This document shows, piece by piece, positions 9,301-16,927 of a stretch of DNA of 64,000 nucleotides. Both the position numbers and the translations under genes were made by a program. Position 1 is the first letter of the stretch, and each line of letters begins with the position of its first letter. The notes under the pieces are model-generated. The model saw only the letters and a program-made list of their open reading frames with translations. It was not told where the DNA came from and did no database searches. Source of the stretch: Dyadobacter sp. 3J3 (GTDB taxonomy: Bacteria > Bacteroidota > Bacteroidia > Cytophagales > Spirosomataceae); NCBI RefSeq assembly GCF_009801115.1, contig NZ_VTOL01000001.1, positions 1 through 64,000 of the forward strand, given 5' to 3'.

Positions 9301-9619
9301 TGAAACGGGTTTTGCCAATCTGGTTGTTTTTAAAAATCTTTTTGAAACCTACCGAAAAGAGATCCTTCGTGCAAAACTTTTGATGGTTGAAGGTAAACTG
9401 CAAAGAGAAGGAGAAGTTACCCACGTGATTGTCCGCAGGTGTTATGATATGTCCTATCTGCTTCGGGAAATGAACCAGACCAAAGCCGATCCACCTGTGC
9501 AGACCCTATCACGGGCAGACGAGAAAGACGAGTATGCGTCTCAGGCTATAAACCGCAAAACCCAGGTCCGAAAGGCAGTGCAGACTGAGATATTTCCTTC
9601 GGGCCGAAACTTTAAATAA
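6392..9619 (+). CDS. dnaE2: Error-prone DNA polymerase DnaE2 (C family)
   Basis: Catalytic member of the ImuA/ImuB/DnaE2 mutasome that copies past damaged bases. From the ATG at 6392 (MGYIELQVTSNFSFLRGG) it is about 1,075 residues, the usual DnaE2 length. The frame is open upstream to 6230, but that would overlap imuB by nearly 150 bases and add a tail unlike the family. Visible parts are an N-terminal PHP domain (AITDHNTMAG), polymerase aspartates in PPDIDVDF and a third in FLKIDVLALGM, the VRPGPIQGDMVHPYLRRR stretch, and a C-terminal OB fold. The gene is G+C-rich compared with core genes further right. Confidence 0.95.
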   Translation: MGYIELQVTSNFSFLRGGSHPEELVEQAAELGFEAVAITDHNTMAGIVRAHAAAKLKNIRLIVGCRLNLLDGPSLLAYPVNKDAYARLCGLLSLGNLRTEKGKCDLYRADVYAHAEGMLFIVLPPNSLNERFELDPSFELNLIHYSKALGESLYLGTSRSYLGDDAKILHRLSQLSQRLAIPMVATNDVYYHHPDRRQLQDVMSCIREKCTIYNARFLLHQNAERHLKTSQEMKRLFRRYPDAVARTQQIGHACQFSLDSLKYEYPVEITSEGRSPMQELLYLTWKGAKEFYGEQIPEKIVASINHEMSFIKEMDYAAYFLTVYDIVRFAREQKILCQGRGSAANSTVCFCLGITSVDPTKFDLLFERFISSARNEPPDIDVDFEHERREEVIQYIYSKYGRDRSAIVATVTQLHQKGAIRDVAKAMGMSVDAINRLSGSIWEFTDEWFDGKKISEHGFNPDDPHLRKVLDLTAQFMGFPRQLGQHTGGFVITQGKITDLCPIINARMPDRTNIEWNKDDIDALGFLKIDVLALGMLTCIRKAFDLAKKHYDLDLTLANIPQDDSVVYDMISHADTVGVFQIESRAQQSMLPRLRPKCFYDLVIEVAIVRPGPIQGDMVHPYLRRRNGEEAIEYPSKELEDILGRTLGVPLFQEQAMKIAIVAAGFTPAEADGLRRSMATFKAKGLVAQYEKKLMDGMTKKGYSPEYARRIFKQLEGFGSYGFPESHAASFALLVYVSSWIKCYYPEIFAAALLNSMPMGFYQPAQIVIDAQKHAVQIRPVDVNLSQWDNILEEKSGKYYALRLGFRQIRGLREDEVWTLLACRSKPYQSIHQIRDAGVAQATLEKLADADAFRSMGMDRRKAMWEASALADRPVGLFEGQKSQSEFEPAVQLPQMSASEHVVQDYASTSLSLKAHPVSFVRERLSAERAVATGNLPHYNDGMIIRVAGLVLVRQRPGTAGGVCFITIEDETGFANLVVFKNLFETYRKEILRAKLLMVEGKLQREGEVTHVIVRRCYDMSYLLREMNQTKADPPVQTLSRADEKDEYASQAINRKTQVRKAVQTEIFPSGRNFK

Positions 9620-9753
9620 TAACAGGACTATCCTTAACACAACTGTATTACTGGTTTAAAAACGAAAAACAACCGCTAGTTTTTTTTCTAAAATTTGATT
9701 TTACTATTTAGCCCGCCCCAGTTATTTCAGTTCCCTATAATCCATTTGAGCTT

Positions 9754-10200
9754 TTGAACTTGCCGCTTCTAAAAGACCCGCTACGAAAACGCAGCTATTT
9801 CCTGGTGGTTCAGCGCTTTAATTGGCCGGGTGTCGCGGCCAGCAAAGGATTTATGGTCACACCCTATCAGCAGCAGAAGCCATCACTAACACATGCACAG
9901 ACGCTGGATGCGAAACAAGGTCGCATGCTTGATCTACGAGCTGAAATAGAGAAGATCACAAAGTTAATCGATGATCCCAGGTACTTTCTTTTTTTAAATA
10001 CCTTCCGCGATGCAGACTGGAAAAGTAAAGTTTTGAATCATTATCACAGAAATATTGAAGCGAATGTAAAGATGCATGCTCCGCTTGACGCTCTCGAAGA
10101 AATCAGTATTGAACTGACTTTTGATAAGGGGGAATTAAAGGCGATTATCCAAATGCAGGAATCTATCCGGGAATTTAACTTGTGCGATTTAATTAAATAA
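9754..10200 (+). CDS. Unknown protein downstream of dnaE2
   Basis: A 148-codon frame opening with TTG at 9754; the first in-frame ATG is at 9853 and would give 115 residues. I recognise no family. The visible features are a helical, charged middle (LDLRAEIEKITKLIDDPRYFLF) and no signal peptide or membrane segment. It follows dnaE2 on the same strand by 134 bases, so it may be transcribed with the mutasome or be unrelated island cargo. Confidence 0.5.
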   Translation: MNLPLLKDPLRKRSYFLVVQRFNWPGVAASKGFMVTPYQQQKPSLTHAQTLDAKQGRMLDLRAEIEKITKLIDDPRYFLFLNTFRDADWKSKVLNHYHRNIEANVKMHAPLDALEEISIELTFDKGELKAIIQMQESIREFNLCDLIK

Positions 10201-10481
10201 ATCACCTCTCAGATAAATATGCTTCCCAACTGAGCCCAGTCACTATGCACCATCAGGTTAAGGTTAAAAGGATAATAAATGAAAAATTTTGTAATTGATT
10301 GATCGATGCCTTTTTCCTAGAGCAATACAAACATCTTTTAACTTCTCAAATAGAACTATATATTAGTATACCTTCATCAGACCCTGAGAAAATACAAGCC
10401 GGTTTTATTAATTGAAAATAAGATTGAGAAAAAAAACTATTTTGCACTAATAAATAATACTCAACGAAAATTGCCAAAAAA

Positions 10482-10763
10482 ATGAATGATAGCGGTTTTG
10501 AAACTTCCAGTATTCGGCAATTAATAATCAGGGTTACTGGAATTGATATTTTAGGTATTGAAAATTATGAAAAAGACGATTTTAACCAGGATGATCATCA
10601 GAAAATTTTGATTCATTTTACTTCCGCAACGTATCCAGACGCTAACTATCAGATGATCATCAGCAGGATTGAATTTGACACGCTCTGTCAATCGAATTTA
10701 ACTGTTTTTAAAGCTTATTTTGAAAAATTTGCCTTGAATGCTAATCGGGGCCAGGCAAATTAG
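10482..10763 (+). CDS. Small unknown acidic protein
   Basis: A 93-residue frame with ATG at 10482. It is rich in Asp/Glu/Asn/Gln (IENYEKDDFNQDDHQK) and has no signal peptide, membrane helix or motif I know. The stretch between it and the previous gene (10201-10481) is AT-rich and I see nothing in it. It sits 66 bases before the HU-like gene on the same strand. Confidence 0.5.
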   Translation: MNDSGFETSSIRQLIIRVTGIDILGIENYEKDDFNQDDHQKILIHFTSATYPDANYQMIISRIEFDTLCQSNLTVFKAYFEKFALNANRGQAN

Positions 10764-10829
10764 CCCGCTATTTTTCTATTATAAACCAGATGATGCTACA
10801 TTTGCCGGGTAATAAACGTAAGATTGAAG

Positions 10830-11123
10830 ATGACAAAGGCGGACACCATTCAAAAAATTGTTGAGAAAACAGGAATTCAAAAAGAAGACGTTGAAAAAAC
10901 ATTGGCATCATTTTTCCTGACCATAAAGGATACGATGAGCAGCGGCGAAAACATTTATTTTCGCGGTTTTGGAAGTTTCACAAATAAAAAAAGAGCAGCC
11001 AAGACTGCCCGCAATATTTCTAAAAATACAACAATTATTGTCCCTGCTCATGTGATTCCTCATTTTAAACCTTCTGATGATTTTGTTAGTCAGGTTAAAG
11101 AAGGAAATCTTCAGCTGGTGTAA
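10830..11123 (+). CDS. HU/IHF-family DNA-bending protein
   Basis: A 97-residue nucleoid protein of the HU/IHF fold. It has the family opening MTKADTIQKIVEKTG, the central GENIYFRGFGSFTNKKRAAKTARN (the HU GFGxF core followed by the basic arm) and the closing HFKPSDDFVSQVK. I start at the ATG at 10830 because HU proteins begin MTKxD; an ATG two codons earlier is also possible. The usual RNPxT arm tip is replaced by ARNISKNTTI, a divergent tip. Lying among mobile genes, it may be an accessory paralogue rather than the housekeeping HU. Confidence 0.88.
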   Translation: MTKADTIQKIVEKTGIQKEDVEKTLASFFLTIKDTMSSGENIYFRGFGSFTNKKRAAKTARNISKNTTIIVPAHVIPHFKPSDDFVSQVKEGNLQLV

Positions 11124-11146
11124 GCGTCAACTTTAAGATTTGGTTT

Positions 11147-11178
11147 ATAAGCCCCGGCGATAGTTCGTCCGGGCTTAT
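11147..11178 (+). terminator. Possible terminator hairpin after the HU-like gene
   Basis: ATAAGCCCCGGCGA and CGTCCGGGCTTAT pair imperfectly around a short loop, 24 bases past the stop codon. The T-run that follows is weak (ATTTAAT). The remainder to 11416 shows nothing. Confidence 0.45.
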
Positions 11179-11416
11179 ATTTAATGATCTTGAATAAGAT
11201 TGCCAGATTTATTGCCGTGTCCAAATTTTTCTTTGTAACATTTGTTTGCCTCCAAGATTAGAGCTCATACTAAACCGGGAAGTCCAGTGCCAAAAACAGA
11301 TTGAGTTCTTAGATAAATCGGATTTCATATAATTAAAGTTATTTCTGAGTATCTCAAGATTATCTACTGAGCTAATCTGCGGAAATAAAACTTCCTATTT
11401 TATTAGGTCTAACCTT

Positions 11417-12652
11417 TTATGCCAATGCTTGTCCCAGGTCGTCAAGAAGATCCTGAATATCTTCAATTCCAACTGATAGTCTTATTAAAGATTCATCAAT
11501 TCCCATTTCTGCCCTTCGTGCCGCTCCCAATTCATGAAAAATTGTTTGGGCCACTGGAATAGCCAGCGTTCTGTTCTCACCTAAATTACTGGATTTGATA
11601 ATAAGTTGTAATTTGTTCAAAAATGTGATGCTATCAATACCTTCTTCCAAAACAAAACTCATCAGCCCCCCGTAGCTTTTGAATAACTTCGAGGCTAAAG
11701 TATGTTCGGGATGACCGACCAAGCCTGGATAGTTTACTTCTTTTACCCCCGATAAACTTTGAAGAAATAAGGCAACCCGCATTGCGTTACTACAAATACG
11801 ATCCAGCCTCAATGCGATAGTCTCCGATCCGACAGAAATGCTGTGAGCGGCTTCAGGTGATAAAGTTCCACCTCCGTCTCTAAGTCCCCTTTTTCTTATC
11901 TGTGTGATTCCGAGCAATTCCGGTTTGATTTGTAGACGCATAGTTTCTGTTATGTTTGCATAGTCAGACCAACGAAAAAGCCCGGTGTCTGTGACGCTGC
12001 CCCCCAGAGCATCTCCATGTCCACCTATGTATTTTGTCAAAGAGTTAATAACCAAACCAGCACCTACCAATACCGGCCTGAACAGATAAGGAGAACTCAT
12101 GGTATTATCAACGATATATAAAATAGACTTCTCTCTACTAAATGATCCTATCCGTTCAAGATCAGCAATCTGCGTTCCAGGATTAGCAATAGTTTCAACA
12201 AAAACAATCCTGGTATTTTCCTTGTAAACTGCCTCTACATTCTCAACCGAGGTTGCATCAACATAAGAAATTTCGACTCCCATGTCACTGAATGTGTGTA
12301 AAATATTACGTGTATTACCAAACAAGAATTTACTGGCAATGATATGATCACCCGCTTTTACTAAAGCAAGCATTACCGAAGTAATTGCTGCCATACCAGT
12401 AGAGAATGCTACGGTTGCCATCCCTTGTTCCATCTGGGTTATCTTATGCTCCAGTGCGATAACCGTTGGGTTTCCCTGTCTTGAATAAGCGAAACCACCA
12501 GCTTTGTTTTGAAATACATCCAAAAGACCTTTGACATCTTCATAGCCCCAGGTGACAGAAGTATGAACTGGTTGATGTAAAGCTCCAAATTCCGGTTTTA
12601 AATTTCTGTCCGAATGCAGAATGGTGGAAGTAAAACCCTTTTTATTGCTCAT
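11417..12652 (-). CDS. Cys/Met-metabolism PLP-dependent enzyme (cystathionine gamma-synthase/lyase family)
   Basis: A cytosolic fold-type I PLP enzyme acting on sulfur amino acids or their activated homoserine precursors. I start at ATG 12652 (MSNKKGFTS), giving 411 residues. The frame extends to 12736, but the added residues do not resemble the family N-terminus. Motifs are the YSRQGNPTVIALE segment, the cofactor region FSTGMAAITSVMLAL, IVDNTMSSPYLFRP, and the Schiff-base lysine in SLTKYIGGHGDALGG. Whether it is a synthase, gamma-lyase or sulfhydrylase cannot be decided from motifs. It stands alone on this strand within the accessory block, perhaps as island cargo. Confidence 0.87.
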   Translation of the reverse strand: MSNKKGFTSTILHSDRNLKPEFGALHQPVHTSVTWGYEDVKGLLDVFQNKAGGFAYSRQGNPTVIALEHKITQMEQGMATVAFSTGMAAITSVMLALVKAGDHIIASKFLFGNTRNILHTFSDMGVEISYVDATSVENVEAVYKENTRIVFVETIANPGTQIADLERIGSFSREKSILYIVDNTMSSPYLFRPVLVGAGLVINSLTKYIGGHGDALGGSVTDTGLFRWSDYANITETMRLQIKPELLGITQIRKRGLRDGGGTLSPEAAHSISVGSETIALRLDRICSNAMRVALFLQSLSGVKEVNYPGLVGHPEHTLASKLFKSYGGLMSFVLEEGIDSITFLNKLQLIIKSSNLGENRTLAIPVAQTIFHELGAARRAEMGIDESLIRLSVGIEDIQDLLDDLGQALA

Positions 12653-13070
12653 TCTTTGATATTTAAGTGGGATTATCTTTATGCACGAATTACTTCGGTA
12701 TTCTAATATAGAATCTGACAGGTCTATACTAATCAACCTAAGTATTCAACTATTTACTGTATCAATTCCTATTGCATCACAAAACGCAATAGTACAACAA
12801 ACCTGATAATAATTGCATGCAAAAAGGCGGGATTTATACGGACGATCAGCAAAAGCCAGAAGAGGGAGGAGCCAATAAGATATAACTACGAGTATCAGAA
12901 ATAATCCCTGTCTGGTTGTCACAATCGACATAATGAGGCAGATGAACCAATTCATAGAGAGATATGGGCGGACAAGAAACTTCCGGTTGAAAAATATACA
13001 ACTGCTCATAAAACTAAAATAAAAAATAGGCTAGTCTCGATTTTGCAATCGGAATTAAGTTTTCATAAAA

Positions 13071-13104
13071 GTGCCCCCAGAAAGTGTAATACTTTTGGAG
13101 GCAC
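13071..13104. repeat. Hairpin-forming inverted repeat
   Basis: GTGCCCCCAGAAAGT (13071-13085) and ACTTTTGGAGGCAC (13091-13104) pair with two or three imperfections around GTAAT. Abutted inverted ends like this may be a remnant or junction of an insertion sequence. No gene abuts it on either side and there is no T-run, so a terminator is less likely. Confidence 0.5.
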
Positions 13105-13558
13105 CACAAGTTTTGATAGGTTTTTGCTCTGTCGACTTATTATTTGGTGTTACTAGTCATGCGTTAACTTTTTGGATATTTCTGTAATTAATTGAAAATG
13201 AACTATTTAGAATGAAATTTACGTTTTTTGATTTCTTTTAACATAAATTTCTCTGCTATTAAGGCGAGATTACCAACAGAATAAAATGTGTTTTTCGTCA
13301 GCTTTTCCTTTTAAAAACCTTTACAAGTTTGAAAATTGGTTCTTCTGCATAACCATGACCAAATAAAATTAATTGAGTGACGAGCATATTTAACGATTTC
13401 AACTTAACGCATCAGCAGTAATTACAAATGATTGATTAATAAAGAAATATAATAGGGTTAAACGATTTCTCCAAGTGGTCATTCTACCGCGGAATCCAGT
13501 GGTCCGTGTATCCGAATTCTCCCACACTAAGAGAAGTGTGGTTTATAGAATTTAAGGG

Positions 13559-13605
13559 TCCTGTTAAAATGAGATAACTTTTCAGGTTAACACATTTTAA
13601 CAGGA
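13559..13605. repeat. Perfect 13-base inverted repeat downstream of the integrase gene
   Basis: TCCTGTTAAAATG (13559-13571) and CATTTTAACAGGA (13593-13605) are exact reverse complements separated by 21 bases. The spacer contains a second, weaker pairing (GATAAC with GTTAAC). It ends 88 bases from the integrase stop codon. It could be an integrase arm site, a miniature element or a transcript-end hairpin without a T-run. Confidence 0.65.
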
Positions 13606-13693
13606 GATTAAAAACCTTTTGCCAAAATTCAAAAAGAAAGGCATAAATTTAATCCTGGACTTGTTTTTCAACATAGAAGCACCCTTTTAAAAG

Positions 13694-14920
13694 TTAGGAT
13701 GCTTCCTGGAGTCGTGTTTTAAGGGCCTTCATATCCTCGCTAATTTTTTCTTCGACGATTTTGGCATAATCCTGGGTTTGCTTAATTGAGGCATGTCCAA
13801 GCATTTTCGACACAGTTTCAATGGGTACCTTATTAACAAGAGTGACTGTGGTGGCAAACGTGTGACGAGCAATGTGGTAAGTCAACGGTTTATCAATACC
13901 ACATAAATCAGCGATTTCCTTTAAATAGCTATTCATTTTCTGATTACTCAGCATTGGTAGCAATGCTCCAGAATTTTGGCACTGGGGATGGTGCTTGTAA
14001 ATGGTGAGAATTTCTAGCGCTTTGGGAAGAAGCGGGATATTGGTATCACCATCTGTTTTCTGGCGGCTGGATAAAATCCAGAGCTCACCATCAACACCTG
14101 GACCGATATCCGAGGATTTTAATTGCTTGGCATCAATATAGGCAAGACCGGTGTAACAACTAAAAAGAAAAATGTCCCTGACCTGAGAAATTCGGTCAAT
14201 TGTGAAAGTTTTGTCTTCAACCCGTCGTAATTCCGCGCTGGATAAGGCCATTTTTTTTACCTTATTTTTCTTAAATTTAAACTCAACGAAAGGATCTGAC
14301 ACCAGCCACTTTTTCTTCACACATGCAAGGACAATTTTTTTAAAATTCCCCAAATATTTTACTGTTGTATTGTTACAACAATTCTGGACTGTTCTGAACC
14401 AAAATGAATACTGCTCAATAAATTCATAATCCAGTTCTTTGATGGAGATATCGTTTTTCTGGTATTTCCACTGAATGAAGGAGCGCGTGTGCTGAAGACT
14501 GGTCTCATATCGTTCATGCGTCCCCTTAGCATACTCCTTTCCGATTAGATCCCGCATCTGATCATTATGAAACTGAAAAAGCTCAATTATCATTTTATTG
14601 TCGATCCAGTTACCAGTCAAAATATCCTTGATTGCGGCGGCCGATATCTCATGGCCCCCGTCGATCAATTTCTGTTTGGCTTTGTATACAAGCGCGGTAA
14701 ATGATTCTAAAAAATTATTAAGTGATTTAGATTCTTCCTTACTTCCCGTAGCCTTACCTGCCACCGCATTCCATTTGTGTGGGTGCCAGAGTCTCTTGGT
14801 TGATATTTCCTTGGAACTACCATCGACGGTCAGTCTGAGGTATACATAGCGCATACCCTCCGTGTTTTCTGTTTTGGGTTTCTTTAGGAAAAAGAAAATC
14901 CCGAAGCTTTTTTCCAGCAT
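13694..14920 (-). CDS. Tyrosine recombinase / integrase, Bacteroidota type
   Basis: A 408-residue site-specific recombinase with three parts: an N-terminal arm-binding region (about 1-95), a SAM-like core-binding domain (about 105-205) and the catalytic domain (about 215-395). Catalytic residues visible are HIARH (H-x-x-R), the LGHAS histidine and the nucleophile tyrosine in TQDYAKI. The first catalytic arginine is replaced in CYTGLAYID, a known feature of many Bacteroidota integrases such as the CTnDOT type. It lies 250 bases from the 3' end of tRNA-Ser, the common arrangement for an island integrated at a tRNA. No excisionase gene is seen beside it. Confidence 0.92.
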   Translation of the reverse strand: MLEKSFGIFFFLKKPKTENTEGMRYVYLRLTVDGSSKEISTKRLWHPHKWNAVAGKATGSKEESKSLNNFLESFTALVYKAKQKLIDGGHEISAAAIKDILTGNWIDNKMIIELFQFHNDQMRDLIGKEYAKGTHERYETSLQHTRSFIQWKYQKNDISIKELDYEFIEQYSFWFRTVQNCCNNTTVKYLGNFKKIVLACVKKKWLVSDPFVEFKFKKNKVKKMALSSAELRRVEDKTFTIDRISQVRDIFLFSCYTGLAYIDAKQLKSSDIGPGVDGELWILSSRQKTDGDTNIPLLPKALEILTIYKHHPQCQNSGALLPMLSNQKMNSYLKEIADLCGIDKPLTYHIARHTFATTVTLVNKVPIETVSKMLGHASIKQTQDYAKIVEEKISEDMKALKTRLQEAS

Positions 14921-15020
14921 AATACAAGCGTTTTAAGATGAACAAAGTTCGAACTGCCGTGCCTGCAAATCAAGATGTAAATCAGATAAACATCTTTACT
15001 GTCAATTAGTTACAGTCATT

Positions 15021-15068
15021 TGATCGCGTCTTTTTTTCAGAACTAAAGACGCCACGAATGACGCGATT
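15021..15068. repeat. Inverted repeat between integrase and tRNA-Ser
   Basis: TGATCGCGTC (15021-15030) and GACGCGATTG (15059-15068) share an 8-base inverted core (ATCGCGTC / GACGCGAT), with a further AAAGACGC half-copy between them. These CG-containing words stand out in AT-rich DNA. Lying between the integrase start and the tRNA 3' end, they are candidate integrase or regulator binding sites; this is inference. Confidence 0.45.
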
Positions 15069-15111
15069 GAATTTTGTGAATTTATGCAAGTTTTGATACA
15101 TGAATAAAAAC

Positions 15112-15146
15112 AAAAAACCCTGTAAACGATTAATTTACAGGGTTTT
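15112..15146 (-). terminator. Terminator after tRNA-Ser
   Basis: AAAACCCTGTAAA (15114-15126) and TTTACAGGGTTTT (15134-15146) form a perfect 13-base stem with a 7-base loop. On the minus strand it is followed by a T-rich run. It lies about 25 bases past the tRNA 3' end. Confidence 0.85.
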
Positions 15147-15170
15147 AATGATTTTTGATATTGTATTCTG

Positions 15171-15255
15171 CAGAGAGAGAGGGATTCGAACCCCCGGTAG
15201 GTTACCCTACAACGGTTTTCAAGACCGCCGCATTCGACCACTCTGCCATCTCTCT
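15171..15255 (-). tRNA. tRNA-Ser, anticodon TGA
   Basis: The 85-base minus-strand cloverleaf has acceptor arms AGAGAGA/TCTCTCT, the D-arm start TGGCAGAGTGG, and an anticodon loop CTTGAAA with TGA flanked by the GCGGT/ACCGT region. The long variable arm (TAGGGTAACCTA) is typical of serine tRNAs, and the T arm carries TTCGAAT. The discriminator base is G and CCA is not fully encoded (CAG follows). It reads UCN serine codons. Its 3' side faces the integrase. Confidence 0.95.
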
Positions 15256-15472
15256 GTGTGTTTCAGCGTATCCGAAACGTGGTGCAAAGGTAAACAGATT
15301 TATTTCACCTGCAATAGATGGTTAAAAATATTATTCGAATTTATTTTCTAATTTTTTTATCCATACCAATAACTACTTCTTTCTTAGGCTCTTGGTAGGC
15401 TACTGCCCAATAAAAAAATAATACGATTATAAAAATGTTACACGCCGTATTTATAAATTTAATAAGTCTGAC

Positions 15473-16810
15473 TTATTCCTTCATATCAATCTCAATAATT
15501 TCCTGGCTCATGTCCGTTACCTTATACTTTTCATCGGTTCGCAAACCAATCACCCACATAATATCCCCGTTGCCATTACTTAGAATTTTCACTTTTTGCT
15601 TTTGATTTATATTTATTTTCAGATCTATTAATAAGTCGCTAACCTTTTTTCTTTTCCCCTTCATTCCAAATGGGCAAAAAGTATCTCCTTTAACCCAGTT
15701 TCTGATTGTTATAGGGAATATTATTTTACTGGCATCGAAAAAGACTGAACGTGTTTTCTTATCAATATTGAGTTCTTCTGTTTTTAAAATTTTTCTTATT
15801 TCCAAAATTAACCCGCCGGTTTTAAATATTCCTTTCGGATGATCAATTATTAATTCATGCTCATCCACAGAATTTTCTCTTTTTGAAACTACAAAAGAAT
15901 ATCTGTCTTTCAAAACCTGATGCGACAAGGAATAAAACACTTTCCCGGATATTCCTTCGGCGGCCGAAAATATTTCCTGTACCTGTGTGTAACTAAAATC
16001 GAAATCCTGTAATATGAACCATAGCCTGTAAGTTGGTTCTGGCGAATTTAAAAGCTCCTTTATAGAAATAACCAAACCTTCCCCGGCATTTTCGGTAACA
16101 CTATTTCGCCAGTCTTTTAGGAAATGGTTCAGCAATATATCCGCCGATCTGAGTCGCTGGGACGTTACACCAAATGTCTTTTCAAGAGATGGGTTCATTT
16201 TCTTCAAAACCGGAATGACTTCATGCCGTATCATATTCCGTTTATAATTGTCACTTAAATTGGAGCTATCTTCCCGATAAGTAAGATGATTATCAATGAT
16301 ATATCTCAAAATATTTTCTTTGGAAGCAAATAATAAAGGGCGTATGACCTGTTGATTCAATACCGAAATACCATGTAACCCGGCGAGCCCGGTTCCTCTT
16401 GTTAAATTTAGCAGCACCGTTTCAAAAGCATCATTGGCGTGATGTGCTGTGGCGATAAAATTTATATTTTGAGATTTTCTCAATTCTTCAAACCATTCAT
16501 AACGTAATTCCCTGGCGGCCATCTGTGTGGAAATCCTTTGTTCAGCAGCAAATTTTTTCGTCTCAAACCGGGTTCGAAAAAATGGAAAAGCATATTGTTC
16601 AGCAAGTTTTTTTACAAATAATTCATCCTCATCCGATTCTTGATCTCTAAGTCCAAAATTGCAATGCGCAATGGAAGCAGAAAAACCAGCCCTGTAAAAC
16701 AAATGAGCTAAAACGATTGAATCCGCTCCTCCGCTCACTGTTAAAAGGGTTGATTTCTCAGATATATCCAACTTTTGTTGGTTAATAAAAGTTAAAAAAG
16801 ACTCCAACAT
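15473..16810 (-). CDS. tilS: tRNA(Ile)-lysidine synthetase TilS
   Basis: Adds lysine to C34 of the CAU-anticodon tRNA-Ile so that it decodes AUA; an essential cytosolic enzyme. At 445 residues it has normal length. The ATP pyrophosphatase PP-loop SGGADS lies near residues 27-32, the family stretch ATAHHANDAFETVLLNLTRGTG near 120-140, and the small C-terminal TilS domain at the end. The ATG at 16810 gives a standard N-terminus. It is divergent from the OstA-like gene at 16928. Confidence 0.95.
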   Translation of the reverse strand: MLESFLTFINQQKLDISEKSTLLTVSGGADSIVLAHLFYRAGFSASIAHCNFGLRDQESDEDELFVKKLAEQYAFPFFRTRFETKKFAAEQRISTQMAARELRYEWFEELRKSQNINFIATAHHANDAFETVLLNLTRGTGLAGLHGISVLNQQVIRPLLFASKENILRYIIDNHLTYREDSSNLSDNYKRNMIRHEVIPVLKKMNPSLEKTFGVTSQRLRSADILLNHFLKDWRNSVTENAGEGLVISIKELLNSPEPTYRLWFILQDFDFSYTQVQEIFSAAEGISGKVFYSLSHQVLKDRYSFVVSKRENSVDEHELIIDHPKGIFKTGGLILEIRKILKTEELNIDKKTRSVFFDASKIIFPITIRNWVKGDTFCPFGMKGKRKKVSDLLIDLKININQKQKVKILSNGNGDIMWVIGLRTDEKYKVTDMSQEIIEIDMKE

Positions 16811-16927
16811 GATCTGAAGAGATGTATTTGGTGTAATTTTGGCAAAATATCAACAGATATCTTTTACCGCAAGCACAATGAAAAAGGTACAATTACCGGT
16901 TTCAAAGGTAAAAGAAACCATAGCAAC

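Larger units (their letters stand above)
12653..13693. other. Gene-poor kilobase beside the integrase
   Basis: AT-rich stretch between the PLP-enzyme gene and the recombinase. I find no convincing gene. An 87-codon minus-strand frame at 12746-13009 has no recognisable domain and reads through hydrophobic codons without a signal-peptide layout. The region contains a hairpin at 13071-13104, a short 7-base hairpin at 13522-13541 and a perfect 13-base inverted repeat at 13559-13605. Stretches like this near integrases often hold recombination sites or remnants of mobile DNA. Confidence 0.6.

Noticed and set aside
9660-9753. Terminator or small RNA after dnaE2
   Set aside because: There is a T run (about 9679-9688) but no convincing stem before it.
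12746-13009. 87-codon minus-strand frame upstream of the PLP-enzyme gene
   Set aside because: No recognisable domain, no clean signal peptide or membrane layout, odd Cys/Tyr-rich end, and it lies in a gene-poor remnant zone. Treated as chance.
15100-15351. Open frames covering the tRNA-Ser region on both strands
   Set aside because: They run through the tRNA and its terminator and encode nothing recognisable.
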